Below are positions 23,371-35,014 of a stretch of DNA of 64,000 nt, piece by piece. Position 1 is the stretch's first letter; every line of letters begins with the position of its first letter. This stretch comes from Lophium mytilinum. Its lineage: Eukaryota; Ascomycota; Dothideomycetes; Mytilinidiales; Mytilinidiaceae. Position numbers and translations under genes: made by a program. Below the pieces are notes generated by a model that was not told the origin of the DNA, made no database searches, and saw only the letters and a program-made list of their open reading frames with translations. The stretch spans positions 68,067 through 132,066 of the forward strand of contig MU004185.1 in assembly GCA_010093605.1 (NCBI GenBank), read 5' to 3'.

Positions 23371-24450
23371 TTTCGGTTATTAGAGTTTGGACTCTCGTCT
23401 TTCGATAGGAAAATCGGGCGGTGATATTAAAAGTTATGATGAAGATGAGGACGACCAGAAACAAATGGAGAAGACCAGCTAATCCTAACGAATTTAGGCA
23501 AGGACAACAAACGAGGAAAGATTTGAAAAGGTAACGACTATTATTTATCAGAGAAATGAATCAACTTGCCCCTTGGTATTGAAAATGCAAGTTCGCCGCT
23601 GCGGTGCCGTTGGCTGTATTTAGTTCTCTCAGAACACCTACACCTGACCCATGCGACGGGAAGAATGCCAACAAAGGGTATTGGTAGTGCAGAGCTGTGG
23701 ACAATAGTTACAGGTGCCGTTTAGACTAACACAGTCAGTCTTCAAAGCGACATGCCATCAAGAAGCGCGCTTTGTTCTCTTTGTCACCACCCAAGCAACA
23801 AAGACCCCGACTAACGATAGTGGGTAGCGAACAGGAGAACAAAGACGAGATAACAATCAGCACCTTTGGAACAACTTGGGTATACGAGAAAGGTTACATT
23901 TGCGCATTATTAAATTTGGCAACTTACCAGGCGCCATGATGTTCGCCAACACTCCTTCCACATTCCAAGTTCATCGCACTAGTGCAGTAATCGAACGTAC
24001 AATGAATTGGCTCGCACGTTTCTTTGTCGAAGTGTAGGGATTTTCGTGCAATCTAAGGCTTGTTGGGGCTGCCGTGCTCCGCCTCGAAAAGGGCTCTAGA
24101 TAGCGAATTCGATCAAACTCTCCTAGTATGGTGATTCTGTAATGGCCTCGAGTAATCAGCCAATCTTCGTCCACGGTATCCTCCGGAAAGACCACCACCT
24201 TGCACTCAGACCATTAATTCAATCGCTCTAGGTCAGAGCTGCTATGGGACTCCGAATTGCACTAGCAGATTGTTGACAACAGTAACGAAAGGTCTCCCAT
24301 AACGTATGCTCGATATTTAAAAAATAAAATTGTCCGACTAATAGAATGTGGGTATCAAGAGCATCAACACCCTCCATGAACGCCCGACGACCGAAATAGG
24401 AAGAAGAATTAGACGGGGTACATCTGTCGTAGGTTAGGGAAGCAGCAAGG
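23371..24450. other. Intergenic region, promoter of the secreted-protein gene
   Basis: About 1.1 kb. Short open frames on both strands lack motifs, and no RNA gene was recognised. It contains the upstream region of the large secreted protein and the 3' flank of the SUR7-like gene. Confidence 0.5.
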
Positions 24451-25497
24451 CTACTCGTAACCGTCGAAACCCTTTTCGTCTGGAGTCGTGAAAATGCATC
24501 GAAGCCGTGAACCAACGGTATGCCAATAGAGAGAGAGAGAGAGAGAACATGTTTAGCCTTGCTTACCAACGTAGGCAGACTGCCTACGCTTCCTGCTCCC
24601 AATCACACACTCGAAGCACCAAGCAATACTAGCCAATATCACCAGCGCAGTAGCTACCCACGTGATGATCAAAAACTTGGCGCCACGGTGGGCCTCAACG
24701 CCGATAGGTTTGCCGTACTTGTTGACAACGCTACTCGACTTATCAATCACGACTGTGACGATAGCAGACGCAATGGCCAAGACGATCCAAGCGAGTGCGG
24801 ACACCAGGATGTTGATGAGTGCCATGAGACGGCCACTGGCGAAAATAGCGGCTAACGCACCCAGCAGAGCAACGAAAGTGAGGGCGATGCCGGCGCAGTA
24901 GAATCCAAAGACGATTTTCTGGAGAACATGGACGGTCTTGATTCCCTTTTGAATGTCGTCGGGCCAATCCAACTCCTTAAGAGTGATGTTGACGCCGTTA
25001 TCTGCCAAACTCTTCTCCAAAGCGGCAGTGGGGTCGAACTCGTAGCCAGCAGTCGTGTTCAAGCATTTGGTAACATTCTTGTGGATCTGCTTCTTCGATA
25101 CGGTCGCATTGGCGAGTGGTCCGGGGACGTAGGAGCCGTAGCAGTAATCGAGAATGTGGGCGCTGTAGAAATCTTCCACTCCAAGCTGCTTTGCCAGGTC
25201 GCCGGCGATATCGTCGATTTCGCCGTTGATGGCGTTTGTGATGTTGTGAAGGAGGACCGAAAATGGGTTATCGGAATTGCCAGCGGTCGACGAGTTCAGC
25301 AAATTTTGGCCAATACGTGAGGTATTGAGCTGGTGGATTTACGTCAGCGCGATCTGGAAAGGGTTCGGGACAAAGCTTACAGTAACAAGGTGAAAGTTCT
25401 CCATGAAGTCCCTCTTGTGCCCGGCGAAAAGACACAGAAACGTGAGCACTAGCGACGCGGCGCACAAGAGCGCGGGTACTAGGGCGGTAGGACGCAT
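24451..25497 (-). CDS. SUR7/PalI-family four-TM membrane protein
   Basis: Three exons, complement(24451-24479, 24567-25329, 25381-25497), give 302 residues. An N-terminal membrane helix (residues about 5-24) is followed by an external loop with LNTSRIG, N-glycosylation sequons and a Cys-containing segment ending in a DYCYGSY motif. Three further helices follow (FGFYCAGIALTFVALLGALA, LMALINILVSALAWIVLA, FLIITWVATALVILASIAW) and a short basic tail. This is the SUR7/PalI layout: eisosome or plasma-membrane proteins, and PalI in ambient-pH sensing. The last exon is only nine codons. Its intron (gtaagc...ctccag) contains a (CT)n tract and gives the tail SAYVDEKGFDGYE; without splicing the protein would stop after VGKQG. 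Confidence 0.88.
24528..24546. repeat. (GA)n/(CT)n microsatellite in SUR7-like intron
   Basis: A pure GA dinucleotide run on the plus strand. On the coding strand it is a CT tract in the upstream half of the last intron, about 50 bases from the acceptor. Confidence 0.85.
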
Positions 25498-25564
25498 CGT
25501 TGTGTGATGCTACAGATGCTCGATTCTAGGCGTGTTGTACGTAGTAGGTACGGGCTTCTTAACA

Positions 25565-25595
25565 GTGAGTGAGTGAGTGAGTGCGTGAGTGAGTG
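25565..25595. repeat. (GTGA)n microsatellite
   Basis: Seven to eight GTGA units with one GTGC interruption, in the leader region upstream of the SUR7-like gene. Confidence 0.85.
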
Positions 25596-27801
25596 TAGAT
25601 GAGTGGTCAGAATATGACTGGCACAAAGGAGGATATACAAAAGAAAGGCCGCCAACGTCACTGCATAAATCCATTCCATGGGCTCGGCTTGGGACCCACA
25701 AACAAGGAACGCGCCTCCCTCCAGCCTCGTGTTTCCACGAGCCAGCGACTCGCTACAGCGACTAGGGGGTGCATTGCTCGTATGCTGTGACGTGTCGCGA
25801 GATGGGCGCGCTGGGCGTCGACAACGGCGGTTGAGAGGTGCAAGCTGTGCAAGTTGACTGGCCCTGAAGTCTCGCGCAGGGGCAAACGTCATGAAGCGCC
25901 AGGGTCCAAAGCTTGCTTCACCCCTGCCATCCCCAGCCACATCAACTCTCAACTTCAACTTGGAACCCTGGAAAAGACATCCCACATCACGCGAAAAACT
26001 TCTTGAACGGAGCAGATCTGCGACTTTCTATTCTTGCTCGGTACCAGCTCTCCGTCGGCTAATAATTGAGTTTTGCTAGACTGAGGTACATAATTTCTTG
26101 GCGACATTGAAGCAATCACAGGAAAGCGACAGTCCAGAATTGCTATTGATTCGGATCATCCCCACAACTACTAATGAACTACCAATGTGGCTACAAAGGT
26201 ATAAAGGAATCTACGTCTGCAGACTGAGCCTCGCCGTTGTGGATACCTGTGTCCCCTATACAGACGCGTTTGCTCCACATCAGCCAGCGTCTACGCGGCA
26301 GCTTCACGAATAGAAACCCATCTCAAGCTGAAAATGCTTCCAACTGTTTGTCACGAAATGGAGACACCTCTTACCCTTGGACGAGGGTGGAGACTCTGCA
26401 TAATACCTCTTACGCGGACTGCATATCGCCACACCACAGCCACAACCCTACTCGACGATCCCCCGCACCCTTCCACCACCTGCATGCAGTTGTTGTGTGA
26501 AACAGATTACGAGTGCATAAACTCTGTTTCAAACACGATTCAATGTCCCTCCCTAGGTCGAGAGATGCACCTGTCTCCAAACCGGCATTATTCGACTGTC
26601 ATTTCCACACCTTGTGCGTATGTGCAACGAACATGTACATTAAAAGCTCGGTATACCGTTCAGATCCGTGGTGGTATGGATGCTATACCGTATCATAACG
26701 GTATAACTAAAGATCACGTGCACTTTCTTGACACTTAGCTTTAGAAGATAAGTAGTACATGCATTATATTTGCTTTCTCCATCCATTAGGTTACTGAGAA
26801 ACAAAGACACAACACAAGCCATTCGTCCAGTTTCATTATTCCCTCATGTCATCTTGCTCATTCATTGTTGCTAAGATGGATAGAGCCAGTCAGATTCAGA
26901 CCACTACCACAATCAGCTTCTGCCTTTCTCACGTTGTCTCTTTCTGCGCACTAGTCTTTTAACCGGGGTTCTTACGGAACTTGCAATCTACCATTCGGCC
27001 TTTTTCGTTCCAGCCGGCAATTTGACCGGACTTTTTATTCATATTGGTTAGTACGGCTCAACACTGATGGAACATGAAGCTTTCATATCTGATTAAAGTG
27101 CCGAATCAAGCCGTGTCTTGGGCAGTTTGCAAGGAGCCCGCTTTCTGGTCACGTTAAAGGGATATTCACGCACATATTGAACTTTTCTTGGGTACTGCTG
27201 TGCCCACTTGCTGAGGGTCATCAAGGCGTGCAATCGCATGGGGAGATTCTGTCATCAAAGCTAATCAACATGAGCGGCCTCCGTCTACTACAGTGATTTG
27301 AGACAAGTTTCAATCACGTGACCTAATCTAGCCAATCGTCTCCAGGCTTCAAGATCACTGTTTGAGTTTGCCTCACTTGATGTATCATCTCTGCTACTTT
27401 GCGAGCCATGTTCTCCATAATACGTCTAAGTCTTGTCTTCTGAGAACGCATCCTTAGGCCTCGCCCATGTCCATAACGTGGAGGCCTAGGGGCATACATC
27501 ATTCTGTTTCACTTCCCTACAGCTAATCATTACAGGAACATTCGAGGTCACAAAACGACCATGTAACGTTCGTCCCTAGGCGGAGAGACGCACGCCTTAA
27601 CGAGACGAAGTGTAAGTGTTTCGAATTTAAGCGACTTTAAGTATGTAAAAGATCCCTAAATTTTTCAATAATATACCAAGCAAAACGGCCACTCCAGAAC
27701 GCGCAATCAGCGCCATCGCCCTAAGATATTACTGATAGCCGTGCAAGACAATATCTGATATCTGCAATGTTAGGTACCTAGGTAGGTATAATGTTGGGAA
27801 G

Positions 27802-27868
27802 CTCGCTAAGCCACCTCTCTAAGCCACCACCTCGCTAAGCCGTCACCTCGCTGAGCCACTTCGCTGAA
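27802..27868. repeat. Imperfect tandem repeat, CTCGCTAAGCCACC type
   Basis: Five degenerate copies of a 14-16-base unit (CTCGCTAAGCCACC, TCTCTAAGCCACCAC, CTCGCTAAGCCGTCAC, CTCGCTGAGCCACT, TCGCTGAAC). They lie about 170-235 bases upstream of the HET start codon. Confidence 0.7.
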
Positions 27869-28038
27869 CGTTACTTTTGCTTCCAGTGCTTGCCTATGTT
27901 CGAGACACTACAAAAGATACAATACTCTCTTGAATCGTCCTCTCACCGTACATTTCCACACTGTATCCCCTACGTTAACCAGAGTGACGGTCCTATACCA
28001 CAACGACACCACATGGGGCCAAGGGCCTTACTGAAACC

Positions 28039-29877
28039 ATGGCGTTCGAGTACGAACCATTGTCCTCTGGAGAATATCGTGTGCTCATTTTATTTCCTGC
28101 CTCTTGGTCGCAGCAACTCCTATGTGCCTTAGTATCAGGGCCACCTCACTCCCTCCCGAAATATGAAGCCGTTTCGTACACGTGGGGCCAGCCCGACCGG
28201 ACTCATCCCGTACTCTGCAACAACGCTACTAAAACACTAAATGGCCCAGACGACCTTGATATAGACACCTCTCTCCGGTTCGAGCGCGTCATTTACGTTA
28301 CAGAGAACCTCAAAACTCTTTTGCATCGCTTTCGACACGAGAACGAATCGCGATATCTTTGGATTGATTCCATATGTATCAACCAAAATGACTTATCGGA
28401 GCGCGCGGCGCAAGTGCAGATGATGATGACCATATATCATCTTTCACAAAGGGTAAATATATGGCTAGGTGAAGAGGACGAATACACCGAGCCAGCTTTT
28501 GGACTCTTAGGGCATTTGGTTGCAATCAGCCAGTCCAAACCTGACGGCATCCTGCAAACCGGGCCAACATGCTCACTCCCTACAACGCCGTTCATACCGA
28601 ATCCGCAACATTACTCCTGGACACTGTACGTTCCTCTTTTCCTAGCCTTGGACCAGCTCCTCCGGCGTCCATGGTTCAAACGCCTATGGGTCATCCAAGA
28701 AGTCGTCGTCTCCAAGCAAGCCACCGTAATATGCGGTAACCGGAGCGTAGACTGGAACCACCTTTTCGACGCGTGTCAGGTGCTAGAAAAGCGAGACCTG
28801 TTCTTCGACGACGTTCTCGGCCGGCCCTATATCTCTGTCATATCTATGGGAATTCTTAGACTGGCTTACCATGTCTTGCACTCAACCGTGGAGAACGAAG
28901 ACGCCCCATCAACACTGGCCCTACCTGAAGTTATTCTCCGCACCATGAATGCGGAAAGCTCGGATCCTAGAGACAAAGTTTACGCGCTGCTCGGAATGAT
29001 TCGCGAACAAGACCGCCAGAATCTGCGTCCAGATTACACGAAATCCGTTCGCGACGTGTACATTCAAATGGCACGCCAGCTGTGCCTCTTTAACGGGAAA
29101 CCGTGTTTCACCTTTATCGGCATAATATCGCAAAAGACCGCGACGCACAGGCTACCTTCCTGGGTTCCCGACTGGAGTGTGTCCCACCAGGCAATTGATC
29201 CGATCGCGAGATATGGACGGTTTCAAGCATCCAAAGATTCAGCGCTGTGCATGGAGTTCCCGCGTGAGGACGAGATAACAGACACGCGCTGCTGTCTGAA
29301 AGTCCGTGGAGTCTGTCTCTTAACAATCGGCACGATACAGCATCCCTCTCCTGGAAAGTCCCCGGATCGTGACGATCATTGCGCTACTCTTAATTCGTAT
29401 CGCGACCCCTATCCCACCACCAGCGAAACATATATCGAGATATACCCCAAGATTGTGAATCCAAAGGGCAAAGAGGACTTCTACCGGTCTACTCAACCAA
29501 CATGCAATTTCTGGGATTACGTAGCGGCCTGCGAATCCGGCGCGCATACAGCGGAATCTGAGGCTGAGCACCTCCGCTATCGTCAACGCGATGTGAACGC
29601 CTGCCTGCCTGAACTGCATGTCGCAGGCATACTCTCAAGTGCAGCGCAAAAGCGGAACTTTTTTACTTCCACGATCGGATTCATGGGCCTGGTTCCGGAA
29701 GAGGCCCAGGTGGGCGATAGGATATGCGTTCTCTTCGGCGTCGAAAGGCCTTTTGTTGTTCGGGAAAACGGGCCATCATGGACAATGGTAGGCGAATGTT
29801 ATGTACATGGCCTGATGGATGGAGAGGCAGTGGATGGTCTTCCTGAGGACAGAGTGAGGGAATTTGAGTTTCTGTGA
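28039..29877 (+). CDS. HET-domain (heterokaryon incompatibility) protein, intact
   Basis: Single-exon gene of 612 residues. The three HET blocks are present and intact: YEAVSYTWG (residues 42-50), LWIDSICINQNDLSERAAQV (about 110-130), and RPWFKRLWVIQEVVVS with a following CGNRSVDW (about 211-240). The region after HET contains the usual SSDPRDKVYALLGM helix and LRPDYTKSV. The start follows an A at -3 (CCATGG context). HET proteins trigger cell death on fusion with incompatible strains and often sit in variable genomic regions. No NACHT, ankyrin or WD partner domain is present, so it is the short form. The partner specificity cannot be inferred. Confidence 0.94.
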   Translation: MAFEYEPLSSGEYRVLILFPASWSQQLLCALVSGPPHSLPKYEAVSYTWGQPDRTHPVLCNNATKTLNGPDDLDIDTSLRFERVIYVTENLKTLLHRFRHENESRYLWIDSICINQNDLSERAAQVQMMMTIYHLSQRVNIWLGEEDEYTEPAFGLLGHLVAISQSKPDGILQTGPTCSLPTTPFIPNPQHYSWTLYVPLFLALDQLLRRPWFKRLWVIQEVVVSKQATVICGNRSVDWNHLFDACQVLEKRDLFFDDVLGRPYISVISMGILRLAYHVLHSTVENEDAPSTLALPEVILRTMNAESSDPRDKVYALLGMIREQDRQNLRPDYTKSVRDVYIQMARQLCLFNGKPCFTFIGIISQKTATHRLPSWVPDWSVSHQAIDPIARYGRFQASKDSALCMEFPREDEITDTRCCLKVRGVCLLTIGTIQHPSPGKSPDRDDHCATLNSYRDPYPTTSETYIEIYPKIVNPKGKEDFYRSTQPTCNFWDYVAACESGAHTAESEAEHLRYRQRDVNACLPELHVAGILSSAAQKRNFFTSTIGFMGLVPEEAQVGDRICVLFGVERPFVVRENGPSWTMVGECYVHGLMDGEAVDGLPEDRVREFEFL

Positions 29878-30645
29878 TATGGCAGCTGGCTCGGACGGGG
29901 AGTGGAATGCTCACTCACTGTGCAGCGTGGATTTCTGGGGGGATGAATCATGTGACTATCACGTGCATCATTCTACCCGCTGTCTTCCACGAACTATAAA
30001 GCACCCTTCCAACTTCTTTCTCCAGGTTCTGCAGGGAAGAGAAGTAGAGCAATGAGGTGTTCAAACTCGGCTAGATGAACAGACCAATGCGCCCAGCGTG
30101 GTCGTCTTCAATCTGGAAGAGGACTCATGGCTGGGAAAGCCTCGGCTCTCTTCAAAACACGACAGGAAAAGTCCGAATGGCTTGGAGGTCAAACCGATCA
30201 GGACATCGATTTTGATGAGTGCTGGTGCTGGAGATGGGAGGGATTGGCTAGATTTTAGTGGTGACGAGTAGCATTGACACGTTTTCTTGAGTGTGATTGC
30301 GAGGTTCGGAAACATGCAGGATGGGTTTGGATGATATTGACGAACACTGTTATGGATGGGTAAAGATTTTGAGTATCATCGTTGCGGCCTGCATGCCACC
30401 AATCTTCCACCATTCGCCGTCTTAAACATGCCTGCTTTAATCCCTCCAACCCACACACCAGCCATGGGTGGGATGACATGATATTTTCAAGCCATGCCAT
30501 TGTTGATACATCCCCTAAAGCTAACTACAGAGCACCAACCCACCGTCGAACGCGAGTTATATACTCCCCTCAAACCACTTACATAAGCACCCCGTGATTC
30601 CCACTTCTATCACTCTCTCGATTCCTTTCAACCTTCAAAAATCAT
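29878..30645. other. Intergenic between convergent genes
   Basis: About 770 bases containing the 3' flanks of the HET gene and the large membrane-protein gene. A CACGTG core is present near 29957. Nothing else supportable is seen. Confidence 0.5.
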
Positions 30646-33600
30646 CTATATCACCGTCCACTTCACGCCCAACCCTCCATCCCCCAATCCCGTATCCATC
30701 CCACTCAACCTTGCCCTCCTCTCATACTCCCCCACCCTAAACGCCGCATTCCTCACCACCATCACCGGCTCCGCATACCTCAACTCCACCAAATCCTCCA
30801 CATACACCATCCCCACCACAACCAAGAACAAAACCAGCAGCTTGACCCACCCCCTCCTTAACACCTCCCTCATCCAGCCCCTAACCAACAAATTCCGCAA
30901 CGTGCGCAGCACAGGCGCTACCCACCCCTCCACCCGCCACATCACCTCACTCCCCCTCTCAACACCCCACCCCCCAACCGCCCTCACCCCCAAAAACGCC
31001 GCACGCACCACCTGCACAACAGAACCACACAACAGCCCAACCCCCAGCAGCGCCCGCCCAACCTCCCCCCCCCCCCCCCCCCCAATCGCAAGATCAAACA
31101 CATTAAACCCCCCCACCACGCACCGCGTGAGCCACGACAACGCCCCCAAGCCGCCATACGCAACAAGGCGGTACAACAACCACCGCGGGAAGCTTGCACA
31201 GAGGAGGTAGAGCGCCCACGTGATCGGCTCGCGGGCGGCTAGGAGTGCGAGGAGGCAGAAGCCTAGCCATTGCGACCGGCTAGAGGAGCAGCCTAAGAGT
31301 ATCGTGAACAACGGAAGTAGCACGAGAGCTCCGGCGCCCGCGGCCCAGAGTAGGAGCGGGCGCAGCCAGGGTGTTGAGGGTTCGCGGGGTGGTGGGCTGG
31401 GGGTAGGGCGTAGCCGGGGCCCGATGCGGGCCACGATCTCTTCAGCGAGTTCGCCTGCGATTTCGGCCGAGAGGCGGGTTTCGTCGATTGGGCGGGGGCT
31501 GCTATAGGTGGGGGAGGGCGAGATGCTGTAGGTTTGAGTGGGCGAGGGGCGAGAGGGCGAGTCCGGGGACGGCGGCGTGGAGAAGACGAGAGGCCATGGT
31601 CTTGCACGCGCCTGGGGAGCTTGTAGCCGGTCGGGGGAATCGGGCTGCTGGATGTCCTCGGCGTCAGGGTGTATGGCGCCGGCCATGCATCTGCGGGCAA
31701 GGTCTTTTAGGTTGGACCAGGGGCGCCATGGAGTACGGTTGAGTGGGATATGGGGCCAGTTTGCTGGAATTAGGTTGCGGAGGTTTGTTGGGATTGGGTT
31801 GAGTTGTGGACGTAGAACGGCTTCTCTTATTACTGAATGGTCCGATAGATCTGGGTATTGAGGATTTCGTTGTGTCAAATTTGGTTCGCTGGAGTTACGA
31901 GGGTCCTCTCTACGGTCATGCTTTCGTCTGGTCGCTGGATAAAAGATCGGTCTTGGGGGCCTAGGTGGGCGACGAGACGAATTTGGAGTGGTGATTTTGC
32001 AGCGACCAACAAGGTTACCCCTTTCATTCCTGATATCGCCCGTATCATCGATAGTACACCCAGTGAGTTCTTCGCCATCACGTAGCACGAGCTCGCGGAT
32101 GATAATTCCATGTCCGTTCTTCAGAACGCGTTCCTTATCAACCCTAAGACCTCGAAGGGGGCGCGCATCCTGACCCGACAGTGGCTCGAAATGGATTGGG
32201 GATGGTGTGTCTGGAGAGTCGATATCACCGTCGATACTGTCGTAATATCGATAAGGCGGCCAAGTCCAATGAGCCTGATCATCACTGTCTTGCTGGTAGT
32301 CGTGGGGAGGCGAATAGCTGAGAGGGGGGTTACCCAAAGGCGAGTATCCGGGAGACGGTTTCTTCTGGGGTATAGTCGCTCGTTTTCCAGGGCCCATTCT
32401 GTTTTCCATCAGCTTTTTGGTCAGCTCAGTTAGGGGTGGAGGTCGTCTTTTCGGAGGTGATTTTCTTCTCCGAGGTGATTTTCTTCGCGGTGGTTTCTCC
32501 TGCCATGGCTGCAGCTGCTCCCAATTTCTCAACTTCCTGGTTTGAGAGGGGTTGGAGTGAGATGTTGGAATTTGAGAGGGGCTGTCATCAGAGGAGCTGG
32601 CATCAGAGGAGCTGAATTGAGAGACGTCGAACGACCATTTTCGAATCTTTTTGCCAGCGAATTTTGAAGAGTCGTCTTGAGGTGATTCGTCTTGAGGTCC
32701 GGTAGGAGCAGGACCGGTCGGCGCAGGGTCTGTGGGAGCATGATTAATTTGAGCTGCACCAGTCTGAGACGGAGGCCCATTGCCCTCACGAGTTCCTCTA
32801 GGATGTGGGGTCGCGGGTCTTGGAAGTAAGCTCTTGTATCCCAATCTTCTCCCAAGATCCTCGATGGTAGCTGGCCTGCTTTGACCTGCACTAGTCTGAG
32901 ACGGAGGCCCATTGCTTTCATGAGTTCCCCTGGGATGTGGGGTTGCGGGTCTTGGAATAAAACTGCTCTTAGATCTGCTCTTATATCCCATTCTTCTCCG
33001 AAGATCCTCGATGGTAGCTGGGTGATCAAACCGCGCCTTCTTCGCCTCCTTCGGCCATACACTAACAACGGGAGGCGCACCACCTCTCAAAATACGATCA
33101 AGAACTCTCCAGGTTTGTCTCAGCGTCGGAACGGGAGGATTGGAACTAGGTCGGACATCATCAGTAAAAGAAATATCATTTTGACTACTTAACTTACCTA
33201 ATTTGAGGTGGAGAAGGCTGAGAAGTAATGCCAAATACCTCCATGAATTCTTCATCTGGATCTAAGAAGACCGTGCTAGGAACAGATAGCTCTCTGGGGC
33301 TGATTTGATTGTTCTTGCAAAGATAGAATGCGTAAAGTGCATACCGCATCTCAAAGTTCCCGGTTTCAATGTCGTCTAATGCATTTATCAGCCACACGAC
33401 GGACCTACTGAATTCAGCCTTGAGCTGCTTCCCATAATTCGTTTTTGGACGATATTGATCGAGTCTGTATTGCATCCTCTGGGAGAGAAACTCTACTAAT
33501 CTTCCGTGGGTCTTCTTTCGCTCTCCTGGAAGATCTGACGCTGTCGCAGCAAATCGTACGCACATGGGTACGTAGAATTCGGTGAAATGGTCTACCAAAC

Positions 33601-35014
33601 GTCGAAGGCTGAGATCCTCATTCGTCTGCTTCAACTTATCGTTCGCCTTTGCAAAGTGGCAACTTGGACCGCAGTCGTGCAATTGAGGTTTCCTAAGATT
33701 ATACCTCGCCTTCCCCAACAGTTTCAGCGTCGCTTGGAACTCGGAGGCGTCGTTCAGAATCCTCTGCCCAACCGCAAGAGCTTCCGGCCCGGGATTGGAT
33801 TCAGCAGCCCATTTCAGTAACTTCGCAACTACTTCCGTCTCGATCCTGCGAGTCAGATCAGTGCAATCCTGGTCACTGACCTCATCCACGTTAGTAGATG
33901 CATATTCCTTGACGATTGGTTTAATCTCCCGCTCAAGATGAACTCCGATGTCAAAGAGCGTCCCAGGGATATGATCGCGTGTGTTCGGGAATGGATTGCC
34001 TGGCACGGGTGGGTTGCCTGGCACAGGTGGCTTACCTGCCACGGGTGGTTTGCCTCGCACTTGTGAAGTGACCGTGTTGTGGATTATAATTGCCCGCGCT
34101 GAATCATCCCTAACTCCAGTGCCGACTAGCACATCTCTCTCCCGCAAATGGCCGTCCTGGTCGAGAATACAGGGGCGGCCTCCTCCTTCCACGCGTAGGA
34201 AATGAGTGAGGACGTTGTCAATCTCCGTATAAAAGGCATGCAGCTTCGGTGCACACTCCTTCGATTCCCAGAAGCCTCGTAGCTCGTTCAAAAACCTATC
34301 CTGTACACTTTGTGCAGTCTTGGTAATACTTTCTTTTCTATTCTTGGATTGGAACACTTGTGGGTTGCAGCAGAAGTAGCGAATACCGAGGATATCTGGG
34401 CTTTTCCATAACTCTTCTAGGCTAGCCAGATGGTCAAGATTGTGTATATCGCCTGCCTGTACTGTGATCCCTGTTTTTCGTAGAGTTTCCTCTGCCGGCT
34501 GGATGTATACGTGTAGCTGTGTCGTCTCACCACTCCTACCGTAAGCAACCTCAATGAGCGGATTCGATGCTTCCAGCGCGGACAGACTCGTGGGCGACGA
34601 CGATGGAGGCTGGAATCTCCATCGTGGAATAGTAGGATCGACGGTCGGTACCCAAGGCTTATAGCTATGAGATTCGGGCTCTGGTAGCTCCAGTTCCGGT
34701 TCCCAGACGATCCTTTTCTTAGCTCGTGTACTGGTTGCAATCAAGCTAGCTCCTGACGTTGCATTAGTAGTTGAAGAATCGTCGATATGCGGAGTCGTTC
34801 GGTTGATAGACGCGGCAATGCGTCTGGTCCTGCCCATTCGCTCCTTCCTAATGCGTTCTTTCTCCGGCCATTCCCAAAGGGGTACTGCTGGCTCTAATCG
34901 CTTGACAGGACCGAATTGATGGCCATCGTAGGGGTGGAAGAGGTACTCTCTACGTGGACGAGGCGCTCTTTTCCGCTCAGCATAGGGCTGGAAAATGTAC
35001 TCTTTGCGTGACAT
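30646..35014 (-). CDS. Large unknown protein with disordered middle and C-terminal membrane helices
   Basis: Two exons, complement(30646-33145, 33198-35014), give 1438 residues; the intron (gtaagt...cctag) joins two long open frames that otherwise overlap in different frames. I do not recognise the family. The N-terminal half opens MSRKEYIFQPYAE with a partial echo at REYLFHPYDG. It carries a helical domain near residues 170-600 with an HDCGPSCHFAK motif and a KPPVAG/NPPVPG mini-repeat. The middle is Pro/Ser/Arg-rich and contains a 44-residue tandem duplication beginning ATIEDL. The last 250 residues hold several hydrophobic segments (LLLWAAGAGALVLLPLFTIL, LVLFLVVVGMVYV), so it is probably a membrane protein. 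A run of 19 C (plus strand) codes for six Gly in this part. Alternatively two separate genes exist, the second starting at 33255. Confidence 0.7.
31065..31083. repeat. 19-C homopolymer inside coding sequence
   Basis: An uninterrupted run of 19 C on the plus strand encodes a poly-Gly loop between hydrophobic segments of the large membrane protein. Any slippage of one or two bases would truncate the last membrane region. Confidence 0.9.
32763..33030 (-). repeat. 132-bp tandem duplication in coding sequence
   Basis: Two copies spaced 132 bases (44 codons) apart, each coding for a block from ATIEDL(R/G)RR through PATPHPRGT to NGPPSQT. The copies differ by scattered substitutions and one short indel, so the frame is kept. 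Confidence 0.75.

Larger units (their letters stand above)
25498..28038. other. Long gene-poor region (about 2.5 kb)
   Basis: No supportable gene. The open frames are short, unspliced and motif-free. Visible elements are a GTGA microsatellite (25565-25595), CACGTG cores near 26716 and 27316, and an imperfect 14-16-base repeat (27802-27868) just upstream of the next HET gene. Base composition is unlike the RIP-type tracts at the right end. Confidence 0.5.

Noticed and set aside
24228-24602. Minus-strand 124-codon frame
   Set aside because: Overlaps the terminal exon and intron of the SUR7-like gene in another frame.
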